From an uncultured Collinsella sp. (GTDB taxonomy: Bacteria; Actinomycetota; Coriobacteriia; Coriobacteriales; Coriobacteriaceae), in the NCBI GenBank assembly GCA_902464495.1, contig CABQJK010000012.1, forward strand, positions 1 through 51,209: a DNA stretch of 51,209 nucleotides. Direction: 5' to 3'. Below the pieces are notes generated by a model. That model made no database searches. It saw only the letters and a program-made list of their open reading frames with translations, and was not told the DNA's origin. Position numbers and translations under genes: made by a program. This document shows, in pieces, positions 7,701-15,443 of this stretch; the stretch's first letter is position 1; the number at the start of each line of letters is the position of its first letter.

Positions 7701-8105
7701 ATGGCTACTGCTAAGAAGAACGTTCGCGCTGCCCGTCTGAAGCGCGCGGACCGTAAGAACATTTCCGTGGGCCAGGCTCACATCCGTTCTACGTTCAACA
7801 ACACGATCGTTTCGATCACCGATCCCCAGGGCAACGTCATTTCCTGGAAGTCGGCTGGCCAGGTGGGCTTCAAGGGCTCCCGTAAGTCCACGCCGTTCGC
7901 TGCCCAGATGGCTGCCGAGGCTGCTGCCAAGCAGGCCATGGAGCACGGTATGAAGAAGGTTTCCGTCTTCGTCAAGGGCCCCGGCTCCGGTCGTGAGACC
8001 GCCATCCGCTCCCTCCAGGCTGCTGGCCTCGAGGTCTCGAGCATCCAGGACAAGACCCCCATCCCGCACAACGGCTGCCGCCCCAAGAAGCGTCGCCGCG
8101 TGTAA
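7701..8105 (+). CDS. rpsK: 30S ribosomal protein S11
   Basis: 134 residues. HIRSTFNNTIVSITDPQGN and the C-terminal DKTPIPHNGCRPKKRRRV are unmistakable. S11 lines the mRNA exit side of the platform, close to the anti-Shine-Dalgarno end of 16S rRNA. It is 14 nt downstream of rpsM, with AAGGAG before the ATG. Confidence 0.98.
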   Translation: MATAKKNVRAARLKRADRKNISVGQAHIRSTFNNTIVSITDPQGNVISWKSAGQVGFKGSRKSTPFAAQMAAEAAAKQAMEHGMKKVSVFVKGPGSGRETAIRSLQAAGLEVSSIQDKTPIPHNGCRPKKRRRV

Positions 8106-8124
8106 CTGAAAGGATCGTATCAAT

Positions 8125-8721
8125 ATGGCAATCGACAGGACTCCTGTTCTTAAGCGCTGCCGTCAGCTCGGGATCGATCCCGCTGAGCTCGGTTACAGCA
8201 GCAAGAAGGAATCTATCCGTCAGCCCAAGCGCCGTCGCAAGGAATCTGAGTACGGCATGCAGCTGCGCGAGAAGCAGAAGGTCAAGTTCATCTATGGCGT
8301 TCTGGAGAAGCAGTTCCACGGCTACTTCAACAAGGCCCGCAAGATGAACGGCGTCACCGGTGAGAACCTCATGATCATCCTTGAGTCTCGCCTCGACAAC
8401 GTCGTCTTCCGTCTTGGCTTCGCCCGCACCCGCAAAGAGGCTCGTCAGTCCGTCCGTCACGGTCACTTCACCGTGAACGGCAAGCGCGTGGACATCCCGT
8501 CCTACCGCGTCAAGGCCGGCGACGTCGTCGCTGTCGGCGAGAAGTTCCGTGACCTCCTCCCCATCAAGGAGGCCCTGATTTCCTCCGAGCGCTTTGAGGT
8601 CCCTGGCTGGCTCGAGGTCGATATCGAGAAGCTGTCTGGTAACGTGCTCGCTCTGCCGACGCGTGAGCAGATCAGCGGTGATATCAACGAGCAGCTCATC
8701 GTCGAGCTCTACTCTAAGTAG
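8125..8721 (+). CDS. rpsD: 30S ribosomal protein S4
   Basis: 198 residues. The N-terminal part lacks the CxxC zinc cluster, so this is the zinc-free form. The S4 RNA-binding domain reads ESRLDNVVFRLGFARTRKEA then RQSVRHGHFTVNGKRVDIPS. S4 starts 16S 5'-domain assembly and in many bacteria represses the alpha operon. It lies between rpsK and rpoA as expected. Confidence 0.98.
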   Translation: MAIDRTPVLKRCRQLGIDPAELGYSSKKESIRQPKRRRKESEYGMQLREKQKVKFIYGVLEKQFHGYFNKARKMNGVTGENLMIILESRLDNVVFRLGFARTRKEARQSVRHGHFTVNGKRVDIPSYRVKAGDVVAVGEKFRDLLPIKEALISSERFEVPGWLEVDIEKLSGNVLALPTREQISGDINEQLIVELYSK

Positions 8722-8753
8722 TCCATCCGGGCTGCTGAGGCTGGAGGTAATAC

Positions 8754-9695
8754 ATGTCAGAATTCATTAGGCCTCAGGTTCAGGTCGAAGAGATCAACGA
8801 GACGTCTGCTCGTGTCTCCGTCGAGCCGCTCGAGCGTGGTTACGGCGATACGCTGGGTAACTCCCTTCGTCGCGTTCTTCTGTCCTCGCTCGAGGGTGCC
8901 GCCGTCGAGGCTATTCAGATCGATGGTGCGCAGCACGAGTTCATGACCATCCCTAACATGGTCGAGGATGTCACCGACATCGTCCTGAATGTCAAGGGTC
9001 TTGTCTTCAGGGCTCTCGGCACGACCGACGAGGCGACCGCCACCATCTCGGTTGACGGCCCCTGCGAGGTCACCGGTGCGGACTTCTTTATTCCGTCCGA
9101 GTTTGAGCTGGTCAACCCCGAGCAGCACATCGCTACGCTCACCGAGGGTGGCCATCTCACCATGAGCATGCGCATCGGCTATGGCCGCGGCTATGTTTCT
9201 GGCGAGGCCAACAAGCGTGACAACGATCCCATCGGTGTGATCCACGTCGACTCGCTGTACTCGCCGGTTTCCCGTTGCGCCAAGCTCGTTGAGGCTTGCC
9301 GTGTCGGTCAGCACACCGACTACGACCGCCTTGTCCTCGAGATCGAGACCAACGGCTCCATCGCCCCGCGCGACGCCGTGGTCCAGGCTGCCAATATCAT
9401 CAACCAGCATATGGCCGCCTTTATGAACCTTGCCGAGACCCCCGAGGTCGAGGAGGAGGCTTCGATCTTCGCTCCCGAGGTCACCAACGACAACGCCGAG
9501 CTGGATAAGCAGATCGAGGATCTGGACCTTTCCGTCCGTTCCTACAACTGCCTTAAGCGTGCCAGCATTCACTCGGTCCGTCAGCTCGTTGAGTTCTCGG
9601 AGAACGATCTGCTCAACATCCGTAACTTCGGTGTTAAGTCGATCGAGGAAGTGAAGGACAAGCTTGAGTCCATGGGCCTGAGCCTGAAGGCTTAA
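8754..9695 (+). CDS. rpoA: RNA polymerase alpha subunit
   Basis: 313 residues. The N-terminal dimerisation domain has FVEPLERGYGDTLGNSLRRV-type sequence (EPLERGYGDTLGNSLRRVLL region), a flexible acidic linker follows around residues 230-245, and the C-terminal domain has LDLSVRSYNCLKRASIHSV and LLNIRNFGVKSIEEVKDKL. The C-terminal domain binds UP elements and activators. GGAGG precedes the ATG. Confidence 0.98.
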   Translation: MSEFIRPQVQVEEINETSARVSVEPLERGYGDTLGNSLRRVLLSSLEGAAVEAIQIDGAQHEFMTIPNMVEDVTDIVLNVKGLVFRALGTTDEATATISVDGPCEVTGADFFIPSEFELVNPEQHIATLTEGGHLTMSMRIGYGRGYVSGEANKRDNDPIGVIHVDSLYSPVSRCAKLVEACRVGQHTDYDRLVLEIETNGSIAPRDAVVQAANIINQHMAAFMNLAETPEVEEEASIFAPEVTNDNAELDKQIEDLDLSVRSYNCLKRASIHSVRQLVEFSENDLLNIRNFGVKSIEEVKDKLESMGLSLKA

Positions 9696-9725
9696 TGCTT
9701 CGCATATTTGAGGAGAAACTAGACC

Positions 9726-10208
9726 ATGCGTCACAACGTTAAGAAGGGCCTGAAGCTCGGCACCGATGCGAGCCACACCAAGGCCATGAAGAAGAGCCTT
9801 GCTAAGGCCCTCTTCGAGAACGACCGCATCAAGACCACCGAGACCCGCGCTAAGGCGCTGCGTTCGGTCGTCGACCCGATCATCACTTGGGCCAAGAAGG
9901 GCGACCTGCACTCTCGTCGTCTGGCTATCGCCAAGCTCGGCGATAAGCAGCTCGTTGCCGAGATCTTCGACAAGGCTGCCCAGGGCATGTGGCAGGACCG
10001 CAACGGCGGTTACACCCGCATCATGAAGCTCGGTAACCGTAAGGGCGACAACGCTCCCATCGTTATCATGGAGCTCGTCACCGAGCCTTGCACGCCTAAG
10101 GCCAAGAAGGCTGCTCCGGCCCCCAAGAAGGCCGCTGCTCCCAAGAAGGTCGAGGCTGTCGAGGAGACTGCTGCCGAGGAGGCTCCTGCTGAGGAGACCG
10201 CTGAGTAG
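9726..10208 (+). CDS. rplQ: 50S ribosomal protein L17 with acidic Ala/Lys/Glu tail
   Basis: 160 residues. The first about 120 are a standard L17 (KKGLKLGTDASHTKAMKKSL, KTTETRAKALRSVVDP, GGYTRIMKLGNRKGDNAPI, ending IIMELV). After that comes a low-complexity extension of about 35 residues, Lys/Pro/Ala-rich then Glu/Ala-rich (EETAAEEAPAEETAE). Such tails occur in some actinobacterial L17 proteins; their role is not known to me. The gene ends the cluster and a strong terminator follows. Confidence 0.97.
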   Translation: MRHNVKKGLKLGTDASHTKAMKKSLAKALFENDRIKTTETRAKALRSVVDPIITWAKKGDLHSRRLAIAKLGDKQLVAEIFDKAAQGMWQDRNGGYTRIMKLGNRKGDNAPIVIMELVTEPCTPKAKKAAPAPKKAAAPKKVEAVEETAAEEAPAEETAE

Positions 10209-10234
10209 ACATTCCGTCTGCATAGGCTATATTC

Positions 10235-10265
10235 GAGGGGTACGTTCGCGTACCCCTCTTTTTTT
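10235..10265 (+). terminator. Intrinsic terminator after rplQ
   Basis: A perfect 10-bp stem, GAGGGGTACG (10235-10244) with CGTACCCCTC (10249-10258), has a TTCG tetraloop and is followed by seven T. It should end the rplE-rplQ transcript. Confidence 0.95.
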
Positions 10266-10300
10266 GTCGCGATACCGTTGATTGTTTGTTGGGAGCGCCC

Positions 10301-11125
10301 ATGACCGCGCCGTCTGATTTCAATTCGATTCCCGAGCTCGATGCCACGTTGGTGTTTCGTGTGGCCTATGACGGCTCGTCCTATAGCGGATTTGCCGAGC
10401 AGCCGGGACAGACGACGGTTGCGGGCGAGCTTCGTCGCGCTATCGAGACTCTGTTGCGCCGCCCGATCGACCTGACGTGTGCGGGACGTACCGATGCCGG
10501 CGTGCATGCCGTGGCTCAGTACATCAGCGTGCCCGTAACGGATGCTGAGCTCGCTTGTACGCGCCGTAGGTGGCTGCGGGCTATGGATGCCCTCCTGCCC
10601 AAAGATATCGCCATAAACGAGGTCTACAAGGCTCGTAAGGGCTTTTCTGCCCGCTTTGACGCGCGCTCCCGTACGTATACGTATCGCATTGCCGATCGTG
10701 ACGCGCGCCCCGTGCTCTCGCGCGGTGCGGTTTGGTGGCATCGCTATCCGCTGGATGTCGACGCTATGGCTGCCGCTTGCCCCGCGCTCTTGGGTGAGCA
10801 GGACTTCAAGAGCTTTTGCAAGGTCGCCTCGGCCGTGGGCAAGCCTACGCACCGTTGCGTGATGCGCGCCGAGTTTGGCCACGAAGTCGCGTTTGGCGAG
10901 GACGTTTTGACCTTCACGATCGAGGGCAACGCGTTTCTGCATTCGATGGTGCGCACCATCGTCGGCACGCTTGTCGAGATTGGCATGCATCGCCGTGAAC
11001 CCGAGTGGATGCGCGAGGTTATCGATGCTTGCGACCGTACCGCTGCGGGCCCCACGGCTCCTGCCTGCGGCCTTACGTTTATGGGCGTGGATTACGATCC
11101 CGCCGAGCTTGTCGTGCTCGACTAG
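10301..11125 (+). CDS. truA: tRNA pseudouridine(38-40) synthase TruA
   Basis: 274 residues from ATG 10301; GGGAG 5 nt upstream decides this start over TTG 10286. The catalytic Asp is D66 in CAGRTDAGVHAVAQ. FRVAYDGSSYSGFAEQPGQ and FLHSMVRTIVGTLVEIG match the family. It makes pseudouridine at positions 38-40 of the tRNA anticodon arm. truA follows rplQ in many genomes; here the terminator between them implies separate or read-through transcription. Confidence 0.97.
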   Translation: MTAPSDFNSIPELDATLVFRVAYDGSSYSGFAEQPGQTTVAGELRRAIETLLRRPIDLTCAGRTDAGVHAVAQYISVPVTDAELACTRRRWLRAMDALLPKDIAINEVYKARKGFSARFDARSRTYTYRIADRDARPVLSRGAVWWHRYPLDVDAMAAACPALLGEQDFKSFCKVASAVGKPTHRCVMRAEFGHEVAFGEDVLTFTIEGNAFLHSMVRTIVGTLVEIGMHRREPEWMREVIDACDRTAAGPTAPACGLTFMGVDYDPAELVVLD

Positions 11126-11286
11126 GGGAGGGCTCGACGTGTCGTGCGTCGACACCTGTCATCTGTGGGCTGCGCGTGTGCAACATCTGTTCTTGGCGTG
11201 CAATGCAACCGGTGTCTCATTGCTTTTATTGCCGGGGTGTACCATGAACCACGGTTTGATTCATTGCTGTCGAGAGGACGGATAAT

Positions 11287-12327
11287 TTGGTTCGACGTGG
11301 CTCGCATCCGCGACTTTCGGTGATCCTTGTGGTAGAAGGTTCGCCCAGCTATGCGATGCGTGCGCTCGAGAGTATCCAGAACCAAGACCTCTACGATTTG
11401 CAGATTGTCGTTGTCTGTCGCGATACTGCGCCTGGTGTGCGCCATTCGCTTCAAGTTGCTGCCGACAGGGACATCCATATTGATTTGATTGACGTCGAGG
11501 ACGCGACGCGCGGCGCGTGTCTTCGTGCCGGTTTTGCTGCCTCGCGCGGCTCTCAAATCATCGCCATGAACGCCGATGAGTGGTTTGCTCCGCAATCCCT
11601 TTCCAAGATGGTCGATATCGCGTGCGATACTGCGGCAGACATAGTGTTCCCCACGGTGTCGCTCGACCGCTATGATGCACATCGAGAGCGCCATTCGCGT
11701 GTCTTGGATGCTGCCTCTATTGTCATCGAAGACAAGTCTTCAATGGTGGCCGGGCTGCCTCAGTTAATTTTAGGCGGCTTGGTTGCTCAAGTCTCTGGCG
11801 TGATGTATAGCCGTCCGCTGTTTGAGGCATGCCTTTTGTGCGACAAGGCGTTTCGCACAGTTGGGTTTATGGCATGCGCGCTCTCGCAGGCGCAGCGCGT
11901 CTCCGGATGCGGCGACGCTTGTTTCCACGCGGTGGCGCCTAAGCTTACAGATGCCTTTGATCCCACCATGTATGCCAAGGTATCCGATGACACCCGGGCG
12001 CTCGACGAGCTTGCGGACTCACTCTCGGAAGCAGATAGCGGTGGTCGGCTCAAGCTGGCAAGCCAAAAGTTCTACTTTGCCGGACTGGTCGCCTGCATCG
12101 AGAATTTGTGTCTGAGCCCGCATGGGGTGTCATCAATCGAGCGTTCTGCTCGTATGCGTGATATGCTCGAAGCGCCTCGAACCCGTCAGATGGTTGCGGC
12201 GCTCAAGGATAACCATCGCGGACTCGGCTTGTTGTTTGGGCCAATTGCAAGTGCAAAGCCCACACGATGCGTGATGTGTACGCATTTGGCGGCTTTTCTC
12301 AACCGCACGGGCGCCAAAACTGCCTAG
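11287..12327 (+). CDS. Possible GT-A-fold (family 2-like) glycosyltransferase
   Basis: 346 residues from TTG 11287 (AGAGGA upstream). The N-terminus RLSVILVVEGSPSYAMRALE with SIQNQDLYDLQIVVVCRD looks like the start of a GT2 nucleotide-sugar-binding domain, and IIAMNADEWFAPQSL occupies the place of the DxD region (NADE). The C-terminal half (about residues 210-346) resembles nothing I recognise. No signal peptide or transmembrane segment is seen. It stands alone between truA and argR, with no cell-envelope gene cluster around it. Activity and acceptor are unknown, and the DxD reading is tentative. Confidence 0.5.
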   Translation: MVRRGSHPRLSVILVVEGSPSYAMRALESIQNQDLYDLQIVVVCRDTAPGVRHSLQVAADRDIHIDLIDVEDATRGACLRAGFAASRGSQIIAMNADEWFAPQSLSKMVDIACDTAADIVFPTVSLDRYDAHRERHSRVLDAASIVIEDKSSMVAGLPQLILGGLVAQVSGVMYSRPLFEACLLCDKAFRTVGFMACALSQAQRVSGCGDACFHAVAPKLTDAFDPTMYAKVSDDTRALDELADSLSEADSGGRLKLASQKFYFAGLVACIENLCLSPHGVSSIERSARMRDMLEAPRTRQMVAALKDNHRGLGLLFGPIASAKPTRCVMCTHLAAFLNRTGAKTA

Positions 12328-12335
12328 AGACGCTT

Positions 12336-12371
12336 ATTTCGAAACAAACTTGCATAGAATTGTTTCGAAAT
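12336..12371. promoter_or_regulatory. 12-bp perfect inverted repeat upstream of argR
   Basis: ATTTCGAAACAA (12336-12347) and TTGTTTCGAAAT (12360-12371) are perfect complements around a 12-nt spacer. No T-run follows. It could be a hairpin ending the preceding transcript or an operator; AT-richness and symmetry favour a protein-binding site. Its sequence does not look like a standard ARG box. Confidence 0.45.
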
Positions 12372-12413
12372 GCGTTCTTATTCACAAAAGCCTTCAAATA
12401 GCGCTAAACTATT

Positions 12414-12430
12414 CAATCACTAATTGATTG
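12414..12430. promoter_or_regulatory. Candidate operator just upstream of argR
   Basis: CAATCA (12414-12419) and TGATTG (12425-12430) form an inverted repeat 31 nt before the argR ATG. AT-rich imperfect palindromes of about 18 bp are the usual ArgR target, so this may be an autoregulatory site. The inference rests on position and symmetry only. Confidence 0.35.
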
Positions 12431-12460
12431 TCTCCGCCATCTTTTGGAGTGAGGGTTTGT

Positions 12461-12898
12461 ATGGCTAAAAAACGCAATGGGCGCCAGGATGCCATCAGAG
12501 ATATCGTGCGCAATAAAGACGTGCGTACGCAACGTGTGCTGGTGGATGAGCTCCGCGCCATGGGCTTTGATTGCACGCAGGCGACCGTCTCTCGCGATAT
12601 TGCCGATATGGGGCTTCGTAAGCTCCCTGAGGGCATCTATGTCCTGGCAGAGGACCTGCATCTGCAGCGCATGGTCTCCGAACTCGTTACCGGTGTCCTG
12701 CGCACCGATAACCTGGTTATGATTAAAGCTCAACCTGGTACGGCCTCCGGCATCGCCGCCGCCGTTGATGCGGCTGAGCTGCCCGATGTGCTTGGCTCGC
12801 TTGCCGGCAATGACACCATCTTGGTCATCGCTCAGACAGCTGAGGACGGCGAGCGTCTCGAGGCACTGATCAACAAGCTGAGCAACTCCCGTAAGTAG
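12461..12898 (+). CDS. argR: Arginine repressor ArgR
   Basis: 145 residues from ATG 12461. The winged-helix DNA-binding half (about 1-70) has QATVSRDIADMGLRKLPEG with the conserved SR pair. The C-terminal half has GTASGIAAAVDAAELPDVLG and AGNDTILVIAQ, the hexamerisation/arginine-binding core; the usual GDDT is GNDT here, so one of the two ligand-contacting acids is Asn. No arginine genes lie in the window, so its targets are elsewhere. A terminator follows. Confidence 0.92.
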   Translation: MAKKRNGRQDAIRDIVRNKDVRTQRVLVDELRAMGFDCTQATVSRDIADMGLRKLPEGIYVLAEDLHLQRMVSELVTGVLRTDNLVMIKAQPGTASGIAAAVDAAELPDVLGSLAGNDTILVIAQTAEDGERLEALINKLSNSRK

Positions 12899-12953
12899 GC
12901 GAGGACGAAGCGTATTCACTTTGTGACGCATATGCTTTCATGGCGATTTGCAC

Positions 12954-12985
12954 GGGGCGCCGACGTTGGTCGGCGCCCCTTTCTG
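12954..12985 (+). terminator. Terminator after argR
   Basis: An 11-bp perfect stem, GGGGCGCCGAC (12954-12964) with GTCGGCGCCCC (12969-12979), is followed by TTTCTGTTT. Confidence 0.85.
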
Positions 12986-13025
12986 TTTGCCGGCATGAAG
13001 GCCGTCCTACTAAATCGCCTTAAGC

Positions 13026-13066
13026 AAAAGGCGCCCGAGCAACGCGTGCTGCTCGGGCGCCTTTTT
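13026..13066 (-). terminator. Terminator of the penicillin-binding protein gene (bidirectional)
   Basis: AAAAGGCGCCCGAGC (13026-13040) pairs perfectly with GCTCGGGCGCCTTTT (13051-13065). It ends in T on either strand, so it can serve both the minus-strand gene at 13086 and any plus-strand read-through from argR. Confidence 0.9.
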
Positions 13067-13085
13067 GGACGAAGCTTGATGTCTC

Positions 13086-15281
13086 CTAGCCCACCGTATC
13101 GTCGGGCGTGGGCGTGGGCGAGGGGTCGGGAGTGGGCGTAGGCGTAGGCGTGCCGCCATCGCCGCCGGTCGAGCCGCCAGTTGAGCCACCGGTAGAGCCG
13201 CCCGTCGTGCCGGTGCCGCCGGTGGCGTCGCCACCCGTGGTTTCGGTGGTCGTTGTGGTCGTCGTGGTCGTTGTAGTGGTTTCCTCTTCGTCCTTGTCTT
13301 CGTCCTCGTTGTTCTCCGTCTTCTTGGTGTTGTTGGTGCCGTAGAACTTCCAGACGCTGTTGTTCTTGTAGGTGGGCGCCGTTCCGGTCGCAAACTCCTC
13401 GCGCTCGGTACCGGTCAGAACGGTGTTCATAAACCGCTTAAAGACAGGCAGGTTGGTGCTGTCGCCCAGCAGGTCCGTGCCGTACTTTTGGATGGGGATC
13501 TCGCCCGCGGAATAGCCGGTCCACAGGGCGCACGCCAGCTGCGGGGTATAGCCACAGAACCACAGGTTAGTGGTGTTGTCGGTGGTGCCCGTTTTGCCGG
13601 CATAGGGCTGGTTGACGCTCAGGGCGCCGGCAGCACCCGTACCGCTGCCCTTCATGACGCCGGACAGAACATCGGTGACCGCGGCGGCCTCGCCCTCGGT
13701 AAGCACCTGTGAGGGATTGTCGGTGTGCTGGTACAGCACCGAACCGGTACGAGAGTCAATCTCGGTGATGGCGATCGGCTGGCGATAGTAGCCGCCGTTG
13801 GCAAACGTCGCGTAGGCGGCGGCCATCTCGAGCGGCGAGATCGAGCCGGTGCCGAGGGTCATGACGGGAACGTCCTCGATGTTGTCCTTGGCGGGGTCGA
13901 TGCCGAGCTTTTTGACGAGCGAGATGATCTTGCTGTTGCCGACGGCTTCTGCCACCTGGATGTAGCCGGTGTTGGAGGAGTATGCCGTCGCCTGCTTGAG
14001 CGTGATGTTGCCATAGCTCTGGTTGGCGTAGTTTTGGACCTCGGTTGTGGTGCCCTTGGCCTTGAGCGGCGAGTTGCAGTTGAGGGTGACGTTGGGGTTC
14101 ATGCCGTTTTGGATGGCAGTTGCCAGCGTAAAGGCCTTAAAGGTGGAGCCGACGGGACGCTTGGCCGTGGCATGGTTTACGTGGTTCTCGTCGGCGTTGT
14201 AGTCGTAGCCGCCCACCATGCACTTGATGTAGCCGGTCTTGGGGTCGACGACGACCATGCCCATGTCCAGGCCGTCAAGCGAGAGCGTGTCGAGCTGCTC
14301 GCGGACGGCATTCTCTGCCACCTGCTGCATCGTGGGGTCGATGGTGGTCTTGACGGTCAGGCCGCCCTTAAAGAGCACGTCGGTCGAGAACTCCTGCTCC
14401 AGCAGCTGCTTGACGTAGGAGACAAAGTAGGGCTGCGAGTATACGTCGACGCCGCTGCCCGAGATTTCGGTCACGTTGAGGGTGATGGGCTCGGCCTGTG
14501 CGGCATCGTGCTCCTCCTGGGTGATGTGGCCCAGGCGCAGCATGTTGTCGAGAACCTTGTTGCGGCGAGACAGTGCCAGATCGGGATTGACCGTGGGGTC
14601 GTACTGCGAAGGCGAGTTGGGAAGGCCGATGAGTAGCGCGGCCTCGCTCAGGGTGAGGTCGGCGGCGCTCTTGGACAGATAGGTCTCGGCTGCGGCCTCG
14701 ATGCCGTAGGCGCCGTGGCCGTAATAGATGGTGTTGAGGTACATCATGAGGATCTCGTCTTTGGAGTACATGTCCTCCATCTTGATGGCGATGTAGGCCT
14801 CGCGCACCTTACGCTCGATGGTCGAGTCGAACTGCTCCTCCTGCAGGATGGTGTTGCGCACAAGCTGCTGGGTGATAGTCGAGGCGCCTTCGTGCCCGCC
14901 GCCGAGGGTTGCCACCGCAGCACGCGCGATACCCCACAGGTCGATACCGCCATGCTCGTAGAAGCGCTCGTCCTCGACGTCAACGGTGCCCTGCAGCACG
15001 TAGGGGGAGACCTCGTCCTTGGTGATGGACTTGCGGTTTTGCGTGTAGAAGCTCGCGATCTTGTTGCCGTTGCAGTCGACGATCTCGGTGGGCTCGCTCA
15101 CCAGATACGCGTTGGCGTCGGTGTAGTCGGGCAGATCGGACAGCCAGCGGTTGACGTTACCGACCATGCCGATGCCAAACGCCACGCCCGCAATCAGCAG
15201 AAAGCCCAAAAACGAGAGCAGGATTATGGGCAGGGCGTGCGTCTTTGAACGGCTGTGTCCCTGTCGTTGGCGAGGACCCAT
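13086..15281 (-). CDS. Class A penicillin-binding protein (transglycosylase/transpeptidase)
   Basis: 731 residues from ATG 15281, chosen because GGAGG precedes it; a longer frame exists upstream but has no such site. Residues 1-15 are basic, then one transmembrane anchor (about 17-40). The GT51 domain has catalytic Glu in VEDERFYEHGGIDLWG (E104) and GASTITQQLVRN. The transpeptidase has STFK (379-382), SSN (435-437) and KTGTTDNT. The last about 100 residues are low complexity: Glu/Asp, a run of about 12 Thr, Gly-Gly-Ser/Thr repeats and TPTPTPDPSPTPTP. It polymerises and cross-links peptidoglycan outside the membrane. It is transcribed divergently from the U32 gene. Confidence 0.95.
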   Translation of the reverse strand: MGPRQRQGHSRSKTHALPIILLSFLGFLLIAGVAFGIGMVGNVNRWLSDLPDYTDANAYLVSEPTEIVDCNGNKIASFYTQNRKSITKDEVSPYVLQGTVDVEDERFYEHGGIDLWGIARAAVATLGGGHEGASTITQQLVRNTILQEEQFDSTIERKVREAYIAIKMEDMYSKDEILMMYLNTIYYGHGAYGIEAAAETYLSKSAADLTLSEAALLIGLPNSPSQYDPTVNPDLALSRRNKVLDNMLRLGHITQEEHDAAQAEPITLNVTEISGSGVDVYSQPYFVSYVKQLLEQEFSTDVLFKGGLTVKTTIDPTMQQVAENAVREQLDTLSLDGLDMGMVVVDPKTGYIKCMVGGYDYNADENHVNHATAKRPVGSTFKAFTLATAIQNGMNPNVTLNCNSPLKAKGTTTEVQNYANQSYGNITLKQATAYSSNTGYIQVAEAVGNSKIISLVKKLGIDPAKDNIEDVPVMTLGTGSISPLEMAAAYATFANGGYYRQPIAITEIDSRTGSVLYQHTDNPSQVLTEGEAAAVTDVLSGVMKGSGTGAAGALSVNQPYAGKTGTTDNTTNLWFCGYTPQLACALWTGYSAGEIPIQKYGTDLLGDSTNLPVFKRFMNTVLTGTEREEFATGTAPTYKNNSVWKFYGTNNTKKTENNEDEDKDEEETTTTTTTTTTTTETTGGDATGGTGTTGGSTGGSTGGSTGGDGGTPTPTPTPDPSPTPTPDDTVG

Positions 15282-15443
15282 ATATTGACCTCCAGGTATG
15301 TCGTGCCGGACGGTGGATGTGCCGTCGGGGCAGGATGGACATAAGTTATTACACGATAAACCAAACGGGGCGCGCGATGCCTCGTGTATGCTGGAAGACG
15401 GCATTTTTCAGAGTGAATGCATACCTTGGTAAGGAGTTTGCCG

